From Eubacteriales bacterium (lineage in GTDB: Bacteria; Bacillota; Clostridia; Lachnospirales; Lachnospiraceae): a stretch of 61,558 nucleotides of DNA. Made by a program: the position numbers and the translations under genes. Where the stretch lies: contig JAUNHC010000035.1 in the NCBI GenBank assembly GCA_030524175.1, positions 1 through 61,558 of the forward strand, given 5' to 3'. Below, in pieces: positions 51,316-61,558 of this stretch (position 1 is its first letter; every line of letters begins with the position of its first letter). The notes beneath the pieces were generated by a model. That model was not told the DNA's origin. It did not search any database and saw only the letters and a list, made by a program, of their open reading frames with translations.

Positions 51316-53907
51316 TTGGCCGGCAGAAAGGATGGGGGATTATTGAAAATTCACAAAAAAAAGAATGAAAAGCAACGGATGCTGGCTTTTATTTCTGGGT
51401 TGATTGTGATGGTTACCATCCTTTGCGTGATAGCGGTTGCAATGTACCAGAAAGTATCAGAACGTACCGTGACCAATATCAGCGGTGTTTACCTTCGGGA
51501 AATGACTGCCCAGCTCAGCAGCCATTTCCAAACGAATCTGGATAGTCAGTTTTCCCAAATCCGTACAGTTACCAACGCAGTATCGGAGAATGAGCTGAAG
51601 GACGAAGAGAGCCTTAAGCGTTTCCTGACACAGGTACAGTCGGATAATGATTTCACCCACATTGCGTTTATCAGTGACAAGGGAATAGCTTATTCTCCCG
51701 AAGGTGTTTTTCCTGCCATGTCTAAAATTTCCGGCCTTGATAAATTGCTGGAAGGCACAGGCGGATTGGTGTCTGTCAACGAGAACATCTGGGAAAGCGG
51801 TACTATCCTGCTGGGTACCAGTATGATTCCTGTGCAGTTTCAGGAAAGCCAATTGGTAGCCGTTATCATTGGTATCCATACTTCCGACATTGGTTTGAAG
51901 CTGGGACTGGACAGTGAGACAGAAACAAATTCTTACACAAATATTGTCACCAGAAACGGGGATTTTGTAATCAAAAGTGCATTTTCAAAAGAAGTTTTAC
52001 AAGGGACAAATCTTTTCACTATTTATGAGCAGCAGGCGGACTTTGACAAAGGTTATGATTACCAGTCCTTCCGCGATTCCGTCAGCGAGGGAGAAAGCGG
52101 TATGACACTGTTGACTGTGGGAACACATCATGTTTACCTTTATTATGTTCCTATTTCCGGAACAGACTGGTATATGGTTACCAGCATGGCATACGAAACA
52201 GTCAACAATCAGATTGTATACCTCAGCCAGTTTATGATACTTGTAGGGGTTGGGATTTTTTGTCTGGTTCTGGGAACAGTGCTTACCTTCTTCTTACTGC
52301 TGAGACGTAATGAAAGACGCAGCAATGCGCTGCTTTTAATGGAAAAAGAACGTGCGGAGACGGCAAACCGTGCGAAAAGCGATTTCCTTTCTCAAATGTC
52401 ACATGAGATCCGTACCCCTCTCAATGGTATCATGGGTATGGCAGAACTGGGAAAAAATCATATCGGCGAGCCCGGCAAGATGCGTAATTGCCTTGATAAG
52501 ATCACGCTTTCGTCAACACACCTTCTCTCTCTGATCAATGATATCCTGGATATGTCAAAAATCGAGAGCGGAAAAATTGAACTTCATTGGGAGCAGTTTG
52601 ATCTGGGACAGCTTCTCCGTGCGCTTACCACTGTATTTCATGTGCAGGCCGTAAACAGGAAGATCGATTTTCAAATTTTTCTTTGCGGTGAGGTCACCGA
52701 GTATCTGGTGGGAGATGCACTTCGTCTTAATCAGATTTTGACCAACCTGCTTTCCAATGCAGTGAAGTTTACGCCTTCCCACGGACATGTGAGTTTAAAG
52801 GTGGAGCAGCTGCGGTGTGATGAAAGTAAAATATGGCTGCGTTTTGAGGTGAGTGATACCGGCCGTGGAATCGCCCCTGAAAATATAGAGCGGGTGTTTG
52901 AAGTTTTCACACAGGAAAACAGCGGGATTGTGCGGCAATACGGAGGCACCGGACTTGGCCTGCCCATTACGAAAAATTTTGTGGAGCTGATGGGCGGCAC
53001 TATCACAGTTTCCAGCGAATTAGGCGTGGGCAGTATCTTCGCAGTGGAGCTGCCTTTTGACTATCCGGCGGATGGAACAGAGGGAAATATGGAGCGCTGC
53101 GGGAACGGCCAGCTTGTCCTGGTTGTAAATCAGATGACAGAATTGAATATACATCTTGCCGATATGCTGAAAAAGGAGAATTTACAGGCAGACTCTGCAT
53201 ATAGCGGGGACACTGCCCTGGAGATGCTCCAAAGAAAGGCACAAACAGGTATACCCTATGAATTATGCTTTGTCAGATGGGATGTTTGTCAGGATATGAA
53301 GCTGTTTGCAGCAGAGCTTAGAAAGCAGGGAGGGAATGCCGGACTTAAAATTATTTTAACCGGGCAGGATCAGGATGAACTTGACGACACTGCTGCTTTG
53401 TGCGGTGCGGATGCTACCTTGTGCCGGCCTGTGTTCCACTCAGATATTGCGGCGCTGATGACAGCACTGACGAATCAGAAGCCTGTGCACCGGAAACTGG
53501 AAAAATCTGCTGTACTTGCCGGTAAACAGGTTCTGGTAGTAGAGGATAATGAAATTAATCTGGACATAGCCTCAGCCCTGCTGCAAGACGCGGGAGCCAT
53601 TGTCGCCACAGCACAAAACGGAAAAGAGGCTGTTACACGTTTTTCCCAATCATCCCAGGGGTTCTATGATTTAATCCTGATGGATGTACAAATGCCGGTC
53701 ATGGACGGATACACTGCAGCCCAGACTATCCGTGCACTTCCCCGTTCTGACGCAGCAGAAATCATAATCATAGCAATGACGGCAAATTCCTTTCATGAGG
53801 ATATCCAAAGATGTCTGGACAGCGGCATGAACGCGCATATTGCTAAACCTTTTATGATGAAAGACATTACAGATACATACACAGCTATATTGGAGGAAAA
53901 TATTTGA
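51316..53907 (+). CDS. Hybrid sensor histidine kinase with one degenerate and one active receiver
   Basis: The 863-residue protein starts at TTG 51316 behind AGGAGA (51303-51308). Helices near 24-44 and 305-328 enclose a Cache-like extracellular domain (about 50-300). HisKA has [15 protein letters not shown] (His363); HATPase has [25 protein letters not shown] and GGTGLGLPI. The first receiver-like domain (about 599-720) has lost its acidic pocket and Asp: N605/Q606 replace the acidic pair, Arg654 stands in the Asp position (LCFVRWDV), and CRP replaces the KP pair. The second receiver is intact (Asp790). It overlaps the next gene by 4 bp. Confidence 0.94.
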   Translation: MAGRKDGGLLKIHKKKNEKQRMLAFISGLIVMVTILCVIAVAMYQKVSERTVTNISGVYLREMTAQLSSHFQTNLDSQFSQIRTVTNAVSENELKDEESLKRFLTQVQSDNDFTHIAFISDKGIAYSPEGVFPAMSKISGLDKLLEGTGGLVSVNENIWESGTILLGTSMIPVQFQESQLVAVIIGIHTSDIGLKLGLDSETETNSYTNIVTRNGDFVIKSAFSKEVLQGTNLFTIYEQQADFDKGYDYQSFRDSVSEGESGMTLLTVGTHHVYLYYVPISGTDWYMVTSMAYETVNNQIVYLSQFMILVGVGIFCLVLGTVLTFFLLLRRNERRSNALLLMEKERAETANRAKSDFLSQMSHEIRTPLNGIMGMAELGKNHIGEPGKMRNCLDKITLSSTHLLSLINDILDMSKIESGKIELHWEQFDLGQLLRALTTVFHVQAVNRKIDFQIFLCGEVTEYLVGDALRLNQILTNLLSNAVKFTPSHGHVSLKVEQLRCDESKIWLRFEVSDTGRGIAPENIERVFEVFTQENSGIVRQYGGTGLGLPITKNFVELMGGTITVSSELGVGSIFAVELPFDYPADGTEGNMERCGNGQLVLVVNQMTELNIHLADMLKKENLQADSAYSGDTALEMLQRKAQTGIPYELCFVRWDVCQDMKLFAAELRKQGGNAGLKIILTGQDQDELDDTAALCGADATLCRPVFHSDIAALMTALTNQKPVHRKLEKSAVLAGKQVLVVEDNEINLDIASALLQDAGAIVATAQNGKEAVTRFSQSSQGFYDLILMDVQMPVMDGYTAAQTIRALPRSDAAEIIIIAMTANSFHEDIQRCLDSGMNAHIAKPFMMKDITDTYTAILEENI

Positions 53908-56000
53908 AACCGATAAATAAAAAACAGTGGCGTACAGTTTTTTTGTTATTGCTTTATGCAGCGGCTGTTACAGTCAGTATTGTCTATGCAGTATCTTACT
54001 TTATGAATAATTCTACGGAACGTGGACTGCTTGCATTTGAACGCTTTTCAGAACAGATCACTTACCGTGTGTCGGATCATCTGAGCAAATATACAGAACA
54101 GATGATATTATTGAAGAGTGAACTTATTGACCGGCAGATTACGGATCTGGATGAAATTCAGCACACCTTCCAGCGCTACCTGGATAATTCTGCGCTGGAA
54201 GGGATCGGCTTTGTCCTGAAAGACGGCACTGCCCGTTCTTATACCGGAGAGATGGAAGTATTTGACGAACCAATAGATGTTTTGGATGTACATAATTATC
54301 CTTATACGGTTACACTTTCTAAAAATGCTGTAAACGGAGAGGATCAGCTGCTGTTCCGTATTCTGTGGGATGGACAAGGGGATGATTCTGCGGTTGCTAT
54401 TTACAGTTATCTGCCCCTAAGCATCATCTCTGATCTGCTCAAGGACACAACATATGGGGATGCAGGCGCCTTTGTGGCGATTGTGGATCATACAGGGAAT
54501 CATCTTTGGAACAGTTCCGACACTCTGGAGGATAAAGAGGGCCATAACGTTATCAGTGATCTGGAGGAATACCGCCTGAACGATGGAGCTACAGCACGGG
54601 AAGTTGCCACACGGCTGGAGCTGCAGCTCTCCGGTTTGGTGACTTACACTGCATTTGGGGAAGAACGTGTGCTGTTTTACGAGCCGCTTGGCTATAATTA
54701 CTGGACCTTGCTTACTATCACACCTCGTGTTTCTGTGCTTAACACAAGTAATGAGATTAAGATGATCCTGGTTTTAACTGCCGGCATCCTGGCCCTTGTG
54801 GTAGTTGCGGTATGGGTGATATACAAAAACCGTAAAATGCAGTTAGCACTGACTGTTGCCCAAAAGGAAAATATTTTTAAAGGAAAATTTCTTTCTAATA
54901 TTTCCCATGAGATCAGAACACCCCTTAACGGAATTTCAGGGACTCTTCATCTGCTGAAAAATTGCGGCCCGGACTCATCTAAGCAAGGAGAGTATGTGCT
55001 TCAAATGGAAGATTCGGTGCAGCAGCTTACTGATATTGTAAACGATGTGCTGGATATGGCAAAAATTGAAAGCGGATACGTAGAAATACAGTCTGAACGA
55101 TTTGATTTGTGTTTATTATGCGAAAAAACATTACGCATATTCGACGCTTCTGTCCAAGAAAAAGGAATTGAACTGCATATGGATCTTTCTAAGCTGAAAA
55201 GCCGTTTCTATGTGGGAGACTCAAAAAAGATCCAGCAGATATTAACAAATCTGCTTTCTAATGCAGTGAAATTTACTGATCAGGGATCAGTTACCCTTTC
55301 ACTGGCGGAAGAACAGAGCGGAGAGATCCGCATCCTTGTGACGGATACCGGATGCGGCATGAAAGATGATTTTCAGAAAATCCTGTTCCAGCCCTTTACC
55401 CAGGAAGACACTACCTACGGCCGTACCCAGGTCGGCACAGGACTGGGGATGTCAATTGTTTCAGAATTAGTCCGGCTTCTGCATGGAACTATTTCAGTGG
55501 AAAGCGCACCGGACGAAGGGACAACTTTTACGGTGGTGCTTCCCCTTAAGACAGACCCTGATCAGGGCGTGACGGAAACAAAGCCGGCACAGCAGCAGGT
55601 TTCCTTAAAAGGAATCCATATTCTTATGGCAGAGGATAATGCCATTAATTCAATGATTGCGGAAGAACTGCTGACGCGGGTGGGTGCAGAGGTAAAAACC
55701 GTGGAAAACGGTCAGTTGGCAGTGGACTATTTTCTGGATCCGTCGGACAAGCCTGTGGATTTGATTTTAATGGATATACGTATGCCTGTGATGGACGGCC
55801 TGGAAGCTGCCCGCCGTATTCGTGCTTCCGGTCACCCACGTGCTGAAAGTGTACCAATTCTGGCACTTACAGCCAACGGACTGGAGGAAGAGAACAAGGA
55901 GATTTTAAATGCGGGCATGAATGAGAGACTTTCTAAGCCGCTCTCAGTTCAGCTTCTCTATGAAACTATTGAATCTTATGTAAAGGGGAATGAAAGATGA
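53904..56000 (+). CDS. Hybrid sensor histidine kinase with one receiver
   Basis: The 698-residue protein starts at TTG 53904 after GGAGG, overlapping the previous stop. Helices at about 12-33 and 286-307 enclose an extracellular Cache-like domain. HisKA has [15 protein letters not shown] (His335), HATPase has [23 protein letters not shown] and GTGLGMSIV, and the receiver has Asp624 in [13 protein letters not shown]. It overlaps the Cache-like membrane protein gene by 4 bp. It is the second kinase of the operon and third of the locus. Confidence 0.95.
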   Translation: MKPINKKQWRTVFLLLLYAAAVTVSIVYAVSYFMNNSTERGLLAFERFSEQITYRVSDHLSKYTEQMILLKSELIDRQITDLDEIQHTFQRYLDNSALEGIGFVLKDGTARSYTGEMEVFDEPIDVLDVHNYPYTVTLSKNAVNGEDQLLFRILWDGQGDDSAVAIYSYLPLSIISDLLKDTTYGDAGAFVAIVDHTGNHLWNSSDTLEDKEGHNVISDLEEYRLNDGATAREVATRLELQLSGLVTYTAFGEERVLFYEPLGYNYWTLLTITPRVSVLNTSNEIKMILVLTAGILALVVVAVWVIYKNRKMQLALTVAQKENIFKGKFLSNISHEIRTPLNGISGTLHLLKNCGPDSSKQGEYVLQMEDSVQQLTDIVNDVLDMAKIESGYVEIQSERFDLCLLCEKTLRIFDASVQEKGIELHMDLSKLKSRFYVGDSKKIQQILTNLLSNAVKFTDQGSVTLSLAEEQSGEIRILVTDTGCGMKDDFQKILFQPFTQEDTTYGRTQVGTGLGMSIVSELVRLLHGTISVESAPDEGTTFTVVLPLKTDPDQGVTETKPAQQQVSLKGIHILMAEDNAINSMIAEELLTRVGAEVKTVENGQLAVDYFLDPSDKPVDLILMDIRMPVMDGLEAARRIRASGHPRAESVPILALTANGLEEENKEILNAGMNERLSKPLSVQLLYETIESYVKGNER

Positions 56001-56881
56001 GACGAAAAATAGGCCGTATTTGCTGCCTGGTTATGGCTGTGTGCTTTATTTTGTCACTGTGCACCGGCGCTTTCAGTTATTGTACCATGGCAGCAGAATC
56101 CAGCTGTCTCAGTGCACAGGGACAAATCCGAAACAATTTGCAGTCCACTTTGAATTTACTGGAAGTAATATCCCAGGAATCTTGGATGCTTCCGGAAGAT
56201 ATTCCATATCAGGAAAAGGCAGAACGTTTGGATCATTACAATGAAATCTGGGGTTATCAGATGATCCGGGCTGTGGATACGTCCGGGGGTGTTTATCGTG
56301 CTGACCATGAAGAGGCAGTATCCAATTTAAACAGCCGGGAATATATCCAGACCTTGTGGGTTACAGACGAGCCGCAGATTACGGATGTTTTTCTCGCCGG
56401 CGCAGACGGCACTACACTGAATTATACGGTTGCGATGGCGGTTGCCGGCAATGCCCAGGACAACGGCGCCGTATTTGCTGCCATTTATGACAGCGATATG
56501 CGGGCAGTTTTGGCATCACAGCCCATGCATACTATTTTGCTGGGCAAAAACCAACAATGTATGTCGGGCAATGATGAATCATTTCTGGGCATTACCTTGG
56601 AATCCCGGCTTCAGGGTAAAAAAATCTTCGGCGAAAGCTTGGAATCCGCTTTGCTCCGGGTGAAAAATGAGGAGAGCGGGACTATTTGGTTTCTGGACGG
56701 AATCATACCAACCTGTTACGCCTTTCAAAACGTGGGACTGGACAGCGGCTGGACGGTTCTTACATCCGCGTCATACGCAGATGTGAATGGTCTGCTGATA
56801 CCTGCAGTCGTGATTTCCGTAATCGGAATCCTTGTTTCCATTGCCGTTTTTATCTTTCTGGGACGGCGTTCTGAAAAGTAA
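55997..56881 (+). CDS. Membrane-anchored Cache-like sensor without output domain
   Basis: The 294-residue protein has an N-terminal helix (about 9-30), an extracellular domain (about 35-262) with Cache-like features (MIRAVDTSGGVYRADHEEAV, NSREYIQTLWVTDEPQITDV, GLDSGWTVLTSASYADVN), a second helix (about 264-288) and only six further residues. No kinase, HAMP or enzyme part follows. It resembles the sensor portion of the preceding kinases, so it probably partners with one of them in trans. It is the last gene of the operon and overlaps the kinase stop as ATGA. Confidence 0.85.
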   Translation: MRRKIGRICCLVMAVCFILSLCTGAFSYCTMAAESSCLSAQGQIRNNLQSTLNLLEVISQESWMLPEDIPYQEKAERLDHYNEIWGYQMIRAVDTSGGVYRADHEEAVSNLNSREYIQTLWVTDEPQITDVFLAGADGTTLNYTVAMAVAGNAQDNGAVFAAIYDSDMRAVLASQPMHTILLGKNQQCMSGNDESFLGITLESRLQGKKIFGESLESALLRVKNEESGTIWFLDGIIPTCYAFQNVGLDSGWTVLTSASYADVNGLLIPAVVISVIGILVSIAVFIFLGRRSEK

Positions 56882-56924
56882 GGGCTTTAAAAATTATTTA
56901 TTCGTCCACGGATCCGACGGTATT

Positions 56925-58736
56925 TTATAACTCGTTTATGGTTTCAGTTACAGATATATTCCGGATACGTTTTGACGGACCATAGACAGAAATGACAGCA
57001 GCGGCAAAAACACACAGAAGTATTATCAGCAGAGGAACAACAGGGATACTCCAAACAGCATAGCTGAAATGAGAAGTTATGAGAGTATGGTACAGCAGTC
57101 TGCTGAGGGGCAGACCGATCACACAGCCTGCGGCGCAGCCGGACAGAGCATAGGTAAAAGCTTCGGATGTTATCATTTTGGTGATCTGATATTCATCCAT
57201 ACCAACTGCGCGCATGGCTCCATACTGCTTTATTCTCGCAGATACACTCATAGAAATGCTGTTGACAATATTTAATACACTAACCAAAGTGATGATCACA
57301 AGAAATCCGTATACACAAAATACAAAAGCAGTGTACGTGCCGGCAGTGCTTTGGTCCCGTTTGTCGCTGAATGTATATTCGTCGCCTGTTGCTCTGCGCA
57401 TTTCTGCCACATCGTCGTCAGTTGCGTCTTTTGTTGTCTGGATCATGATCAGTGAATAGTCGGTGATCCCGGTGAGACGGACAAAGGTTTCCCCGGAAGT
57501 AATGAGGGTTATTTTGCCATTTGTGGTGCCGTCACTGTTAAAGGGGTCGTACTTTAGCAATCCTGCTACTTCTAATTCCTCTGTGCCTGTGTGTATTTTA
57601 TCACCGATTTCTAAGGGACTACTTTCGTCCCATGTGGCAAGGACATAATTGCTGTCACCGTATACCTTAGAGATGTCGCTGCCTTTTTTCAGCATGTTAT
57701 CTTTGGTCAGGCAGTCTAAATCAAATTTATCATAAGAAATAATATCAACAGTACCCGGAATCACATTTCCCTTGTCCCATTCTGCCGGGACATCAAAGCT
57801 GCTTCTTCTGCCGAAAACCTGTTTTACGCCCTGTATCCCCTTAAGTGTATCCGGCAGCTTACTGTCTATTGGATTGGAACTGTAGCTGGCTGAAATATCA
57901 ATATCAGAAGCGGCAGAAGACTGGGGCATAAGTATTCCGACAAAATCTATTAAAACTGAAAAACTTAAAAATAGAATAATACTGAGAGCAAATGAGCCAG
58001 TCATAAGTATTAAGTTTTTCTTAACAGATACTGCGTGATGAATACCCAGTGCTGTTTCAATTTTGAAAAACCGTGTTTTAACTCTGTGAGATTCACACTT
58101 CGTACTTTCGGAATTTCCTGAAACTGCAGTGACAGGAGATACCTTTGCCGCCCGTTTTGCCGGTGACCTTGCAGCAATGAGTACCGTAACAATACCCACA
58201 AAAATTCCGCCCACAATGCCGGCTATACTGATGCCAAACAGGGGGATGTGAGAAAATTCTTCACCAACCAGGAACCGGAGCACAGCGCACAAAGCCCATG
58301 TAGTTACAATTCCAAGTACAAGTCCTATAGGAACCGCAGTTTTACACCAGTTTAGAGCTTCCAGCCTTACAAAAAGAATGATCTGCTCTTTGCTCATACC
58401 GATACAGCGCATCGTTCCGAAAAATTTTGTTCTTTGGGCTACATTACTGTTCAGACTGCTTGAGATCATCAAAACTCCCGCGATCAGTATCATTATAAAT
58501 AATGCTGCAGCGATGAGAAACAGGGACTGTCCCATGTCACTGCGGATCAAGTCTTCCAGCTTAAAACTTCCATGTTTATCTGATAATCTTATTTGTTCCA
58601 TGCGTACACCCATCTCGGCCATACTGAAAACGGCTGTCACTAAAAATACGGCAAAGATGATGCATAAAAGGGTCAGGCGATTCTGCCTTTTGTGTACTTT
58701 GGCGGAAATAGGAATCAGTCCAAGATAACTTCTCAT
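56925..58736 (-). CDS. FtsX-like ABC permease (BceB-like)
   Basis: The 603-residue protein has an early helix pair, an FtsX segment with [20 protein letters not shown], a long extracellular domain (about 285-440) and C-terminal helices with [20 protein letters not shown]. This is a duplicated FtsX permease that pairs with the ATPase encoded just upstream. ATG 58736 overlaps the ATPase stop (ATGA). Together with the intramembrane-type kinase it resembles Bce-like peptide antibiotic resistance modules; the substrate is unknown. Confidence 0.93.
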   Translation of the reverse strand: MRSYLGLIPISAKVHKRQNRLTLLCIIFAVFLVTAVFSMAEMGVRMEQIRLSDKHGSFKLEDLIRSDMGQSLFLIAAALFIMILIAGVLMISSSLNSNVAQRTKFFGTMRCIGMSKEQIILFVRLEALNWCKTAVPIGLVLGIVTTWALCAVLRFLVGEEFSHIPLFGISIAGIVGGIFVGIVTVLIAARSPAKRAAKVSPVTAVSGNSESTKCESHRVKTRFFKIETALGIHHAVSVKKNLILMTGSFALSIILFLSFSVLIDFVGILMPQSSAASDIDISASYSSNPIDSKLPDTLKGIQGVKQVFGRRSSFDVPAEWDKGNVIPGTVDIISYDKFDLDCLTKDNMLKKGSDISKVYGDSNYVLATWDESSPLEIGDKIHTGTEELEVAGLLKYDPFNSDGTTNGKITLITSGETFVRLTGITDYSLIMIQTTKDATDDDVAEMRRATGDEYTFSDKRDQSTAGTYTAFVFCVYGFLVIITLVSVLNIVNSISMSVSARIKQYGAMRAVGMDEYQITKMITSEAFTYALSGCAAGCVIGLPLSRLLYHTLITSHFSYAVWSIPVVPLLIILLCVFAAAVISVYGPSKRIRNISVTETINEL

Positions 58737-59416
58737 CCACAACACCTCCCGAAATCAGTGAGTATGCCGTCAGATACCTGCAGTATCCGGTCTGCCGTCT
58801 GTGCGATACTTCGGCTGTGGGTGATCATGATAATAGTCTGTGCATATTTTTTTGCTGCTTCTTTCAGCAGTGTGATCACTTCACTGCTGTTCTGTGTGTC
58901 TAAATTTCCGGTTGGTTCATCGGCAAGGATAAGTGCCGGGCGTGTGATCAGTGCCCGTCCTATTGCAACACGCTGTTGCTGTCCCCCGGATAACTGGCTG
59001 GGAAGATGGTTCACACGTTCTTTCAGATTCAGAACAGTCAGTAATTCTTTCAAATATTTTTTATCAGGTTTTTGATGGTCAAGCAATAGGGGGAATATAA
59101 TATTTTGCTCAACTGTCAATTCCGGAATGAGATTAAAACTTTGAAAAATGAAACCGATATTTCTTCGGCGGAAGATAGTTAAACTGCTGTCTTTCATTGC
59201 AAAAATATCTTTACCGTCAATAAAAACCTTGCCGGAAGCCGGGGTATCAAGTGCACCTATTATGTTCAAAAGTGTGCTTTTACCAGACCCGGATTCACCT
59301 ACAACAGCTACGAATTCTCCTTTTGGAACGGAAAAATCAGCGTTTTTTAATGCGCGTACAGCAGCTTCACCGTTTCCGTATGTTTTAGAAACTGATTTTA
59401 CTTCTAATAGATTCAT
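58733..59416 (-). CDS. ABC transporter ATP-binding protein (BceA-like)
   Basis: The 227-residue ATPase has Walker [10 protein letters not shown], signature [15 protein letters not shown] and Walker [13 protein letters not shown]. It starts at ATG 59416 after GAAAGAGGTG. It drives the overlapping permease. The kinase gene of the same module ends 73 bp upstream on the same strand. Confidence 0.94.
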   Translation of the reverse strand: MNLLEVKSVSKTYGNGEAAVRALKNADFSVPKGEFVAVVGESGSGKSTLLNIIGALDTPASGKVFIDGKDIFAMKDSSLTIFRRRNIGFIFQSFNLIPELTVEQNIIFPLLLDHQKPDKKYLKELLTVLNLKERVNHLPSQLSGGQQQRVAIGRALITRPALILADEPTGNLDTQNSSEVITLLKEAAKKYAQTIIMITHSRSIAQTADRILQVSDGILTDFGRCCG

Positions 59417-59476
59417 GAATGAAACACCTCTTTCTGTCTTGATATGAAGAGATTATCACGCCCATACTACTGAAAG

Positions 59477-59503
59477 ATGACATTCATCCTACAATTTTGT
59501 AGG
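59477..59503 (-). promoter_or_regulatory. Inverted repeats before the ABC genes
   Basis: CCTACAATTTTGTAGG (59488-59503) is an inverted repeat that spans the kinase stop codon, and GATGACATTCATC (59477-59489) is a second. They lie between kinase and ABC genes and may be the response regulator site. TAGTAT at 59469-59464 (minus) is a possible -10. Confidence 0.4.
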
Positions 59504-60526
59504 AATTAAAAAATTGATCGTAAAAGTTGTGCCGGTTCCCGGCTGGCTGTCAACCTCTATTGTTCCGTTGTGTGATTCAATAATGGATTTTGCAATAGGA
59601 AGACCAAGGCCCATACCTTGTGTATCCTTTGAAAAACGGCTGCGGTAAAATTTTTTGAATATATGGTACAGATCCGCCGGGTGGATACCGCTGCCATTAT
59701 CTCTTATAACAATTTGGATTATGGATGCAAATTGCCGCCATTCGATAAAAATGGTATTGCCTTTCTCTGTATGGTCAAAAGCATTTTTAACAATATTGCT
59801 GATAGCTTCAAGCAGCCAGCCGCGGTCACATAATAACAGAACAGAATCATCGCCTGTAAGGATCAGCTCCTTTTCTTCTTGTTCAGCCCGGTATAAAAAA
59901 TGCTTTTGAATACGGGTCATCATGTCAGATACATTTTCCTTTGTCTTTTCCATCACGATTGCCCCGGCATCAAGTTTTGTGATTTTCAAGAGATTTTGTA
60001 CAAGAACCTCTATCCGTTCCAGTTCCTGCTCTGAAAGAGCAGCAAATTCATTGACAGTGGGTATGTCTTTTGCTTCGTCCTGTATAATACCATTATAGAT
60101 ATTGAGGGCGGCAAGAGGAGTTTTTAACTGATGTGAGATGTTAGAGATGGTATCTTTTAAAAAGATTTTAGCAGATCCTTCATTTTCTGCCTGGGCATTC
60201 AAAATAGAAACTAAAGCATTTATTTCATGAAACAGTCTGTTTAGCTCACCTTCATCATCACATTCAATGCGTGCATTCTGGTTACCTGAAATATATTCTT
60301 TGATCTGCATTATGGCATTTTCCATAATGTTATTTTGTTCCTTAAAATAAAAGTACATAGCTGCCAATAGGAGCATACCCATGCACAGGGAAGATATCAG
60401 TATGTATAATGCTGCGTTTTTTACGTTTAAACTCAAGAAGACAACTGAAATCAGTGTAAATGCCAGGATGGACCACAGCGCCCGGAAAAAGAGCAGTTTA
60501 ATTTTTTTATTTGCCAGTATTTTCAT
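59489..60526 (-). CDS. Intramembrane-type sensor histidine kinase
   Basis: The 345-residue protein has two closely spaced helices (ALWSILAFTLISVVFLSLNV and ALYILISSLCMGMLLLAAMY) with only a few residues between, the layout of intramembrane-sensing BceS-like kinases. It has HisKA with NISHQLKTPLAALNIYNG, and ATP-binding motifs NIVKNAFDHTE, DNGSGIHPADL and GMGLGLPIAK. ATG 60526 is chosen because GAGGTGTGAT precedes it; ATG 60553 lies within the regulator gene. Such kinases usually sense flux through their partner ABC permease. Confidence 0.92.
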   Translation of the reverse strand: MKILANKKIKLLFFRALWSILAFTLISVVFLSLNVKNAALYILISSLCMGMLLLAAMYFYFKEQNNIMENAIMQIKEYISGNQNARIECDDEGELNRLFHEINALVSILNAQAENEGSAKIFLKDTISNISHQLKTPLAALNIYNGIIQDEAKDIPTVNEFAALSEQELERIEVLVQNLLKITKLDAGAIVMEKTKENVSDMMTRIQKHFLYRAEQEEKELILTGDDSVLLLCDRGWLLEAISNIVKNAFDHTEKGNTIFIEWRQFASIIQIVIRDNGSGIHPADLYHIFKKFYRSRFSKDTQGMGLGLPIAKSIIESHNGTIEVDSQPGTGTTFTINFLIPTKL

Positions 60527-60534
60527 ATCACACC

Positions 60535-61221
60535 TCAATCTCCGGTATTCCATTTATAACCCATACGCCGGATTGTGACTATTTTCCGGGGTTCTCCAGG
60601 ATTGTCTTCAATTTTTGTACGGAGTCTGCGGATATATACGGTAAGAGTATTGTTATCTATATACTTTTCATCACAATCCCAAAGTTTGCTCAAAATCTGT
60701 TCTGGTGAAAGAACCATATCTGCATTTTCCATAAACAGGCACAACAATTTGTATTCGCCGGCAGTCACATCAATCTGCCTTCCGTTTTTATAAACTTCCC
60801 GTTTCAGCAATTGTACTTGGATGCCGTTGGAGTTTAATTCAGTATCAGCCTGATTAAAGTTATCGCATCTGCGGAGCAAAGCGTTGATTCTTGACAGGAA
60901 CACAGCCAATTTAAATGGCTTTGTGATGTAGTCGTCCCCGCCCATATCAAGCCCCATGATTATGTCTGTTTCTTCGTCAGCCGCAGTGAGAAATATAATG
61001 GGTACCTTTGATGTCTTACGGATTTCTTTACATATATCGTAGCCGGAGCCGTCAGGAAGTGATACATCCAAAATGACTAAATCATATTTCCCATTTAACC
61101 ATAAGTCATGTGCTTCAAGGCTTGTACGGGCAATTACTATTTCATACCCTTGCTTTTTAATGGCAAAGGATAATCCGTTGATCAAGCTTAAATCATCTTC
61201 TACAAAGAATATTCGTTTCAT
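60535..61221 (-). CDS. OmpR-type response regulator (BceR-like)
   Basis: The 228-residue protein has a receiver (KRIFFVEDDLSLINGLSFAI, Asp in LVILDVSLPDGSGYD, Lys in DDYITKPFKLAVF) and a winged-helix C-terminus (YIDNNTLTVYIRRLRTKIED). It begins at ATG 61221 after CAGGAAAAGG and is first of the four-gene minus-strand module. A promoter lies at 61277-61305. Confidence 0.94.
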   Translation of the reverse strand: MKRIFFVEDDLSLINGLSFAIKKQGYEIVIARTSLEAHDLWLNGKYDLVILDVSLPDGSGYDICKEIRKTSKVPIIFLTAADEETDIIMGLDMGGDDYITKPFKLAVFLSRINALLRRCDNFNQADTELNSNGIQVQLLKREVYKNGRQIDVTAGEYKLLCLFMENADMVLSPEQILSKLWDCDEKYIDNNTLTVYIRRLRTKIEDNPGEPRKIVTIRRMGYKWNTGD

Positions 61222-61276
61222 TCCTTTTCCTGCCTCTTTCTTTTCTGCTTACATCTTCTGATTTTATCTAATGTGA

Positions 61277-61305
61277 ATTATATACGGTGAGCACAATAAA
61301 AACAA
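61277..61305 (-). promoter_or_regulatory. Promoter of the BceRS-like operon
   Basis: On the minus strand TTGTTT (61305-61300), a 17-bp spacer and TATAAT (61282-61277) lie 56 bp before the regulator start. Confidence 0.7.
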
Positions 61306-61339
61306 TAGGGTTTCCGGAACAGGATGATTACTAGGAACT

Positions 61340-61384
61340 GGCGCTGCCGCATCTGTGATTTTACAATTGTGGTGCGGCGGCGCC
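61340..61384. other. Long GC-rich hairpin
   Basis: GGCGC-T-GCCGCA (61340-61351) pairs with TGCGGC-G-GCGCC (61373-61384). No T-run follows on either strand, so it may end the Cys-rich gene in a non-classical way or stabilise its mRNA. Confidence 0.5.
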
Positions 61385-61454
61385 TTATGAGATTATGCTC
61401 AGCAGATCAGCTTCAAATTAAATGCATTATCCGTATTTTTGCCTATCCTGATGC

Positions 61455-61558
61455 TTATTGATGCTTACAACAGGGGCAAGGCAGCTTGGGAAAGCATGGC
61501 TTGGGAGGACATGGCGGTTCACAGCAGCACTGTGGTTCGCAGCAGCAAGGAGGTTCCG
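61455..61558 (-). CDS. 3' end of a Cys/Pro-rich protein (partial)
   Basis: Only the last 34 codons are inside the window. The product ends EPPCCCEPQCCCEPPCPPKP followed by a CFPKLPCPCC stretch and KHQ, with TAA at 61455-61457. The repeat unit EPxCCC with Pro and Cys suggests a metal-binding or cross-linked surface or spore-coat protein. It is not recognised further. The start lies outside the window. Confidence 0.55.
   Translation of the reverse strand, partial: EPPCCCEPQCCCEPPCPPKPCFPKLPCPCCKHQ

Noticed and set aside
1-61558. CRISPR arrays, rRNA, tRNA genes and insertion sequences
   Set aside because: I looked for regularly spaced repeats, cloverleaf sequences and transposase motifs on both strands and saw none that hold up.

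Overview
The window looks like a chromosomal segment of an anaerobic Gram-positive gut bacterium of the Lachnospiraceae type. The evidence is a ribosome/tRNA-modification operon in typical Firmicutes order, strong AGGAGG-type ribosome binding sites with GTG and TTG starts, lipobox proteins, many BceAB-like and LytTR/GHKL signalling modules, and a redox cluster with a CXXC microprotein of the clostridial CD1871A family. I cannot name genus or species from the sequence alone.

Layout. (1) 1-3.06 kb: housekeeping operon rpsP-khpA-rimM-trmD-queA closed by a strong terminator. (2) 3.1-7.7 kb: an HTH/AAA-ATPase-like/PD-(D/E)XK gene behind a palindromic promoter, then a TetR repressor and a DrrAB-like ABC exporter that share almost identical 19-bp operators. 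(3) 7.5-14.9 kb: a decaying accessory zone with an ABC ATPase remnant, an AraC regulator divergent from a MATE exporter, a DUF3795 gene, a class D beta-lactamase, and several frameshifted or deleted genes. (4) 14.9-21.5 kb: a putative envelope redox cluster on the minus strand (thioredoxin-like lipoprotein fused to an FtsX-like extracellular domain, NapH-like Fe-S membrane protein, CXXC microprotein, ABC ATPase, FtsX permease), divergent from a two-component system. (5) 21.7-25.1 kb: ECF sigma factor, membrane protein and ABC-2 type exporter. (6) 25.1-36.9 kb: a second mosaic accessory zone with two copies of one lipoprotein gene (one broken), CAT-like acetyltransferase, EFR1 flavodoxin/ferredoxin, GNAT, YciI, a LytTR/GHKL/ABC module whose kinase gene carries a T7-run frameshift, a UvrA-like remnant, and a stack of hairpins ending in a terminator. 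(7) 36.9-41 kb: BlaI/M56 (BlaR1-like) pair with tandem operators, a GC-rich hairpin island, a PadR regulator and a GNAT. (8) 41-56.9 kb: a large signalling locus. It holds a truncated GntR, a chemoreceptor fragment, an unusual double-GntR regulator, a hybrid kinase, then a tightly overlapping operon: REC-HD-GYP-GGDEF protein, solute-binding lipoprotein fused to a 5'-nucleotidase C-terminal domain, two more hybrid kinases, and a Cache-like membrane sensor with no output domain. (9) 56.9-61.5 kb: a BceRS-BceAB-like module on the minus strand and the 3' end of a Cys/Pro-rich protein.

The strongest candidate for an undescribed system is the 44.4-56.9 kb locus. An extracellular nucleotide- or nucleoside-recognising lipoprotein is predicted to feed several membrane kinases and an enzyme that can both make and degrade c-di-GMP. 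The second is the fusion of an FtsX-type extracellular domain with a thioredoxin domain in the 15-21 kb cluster. All functional statements rest on reading motifs and family resemblance; no database search was run.
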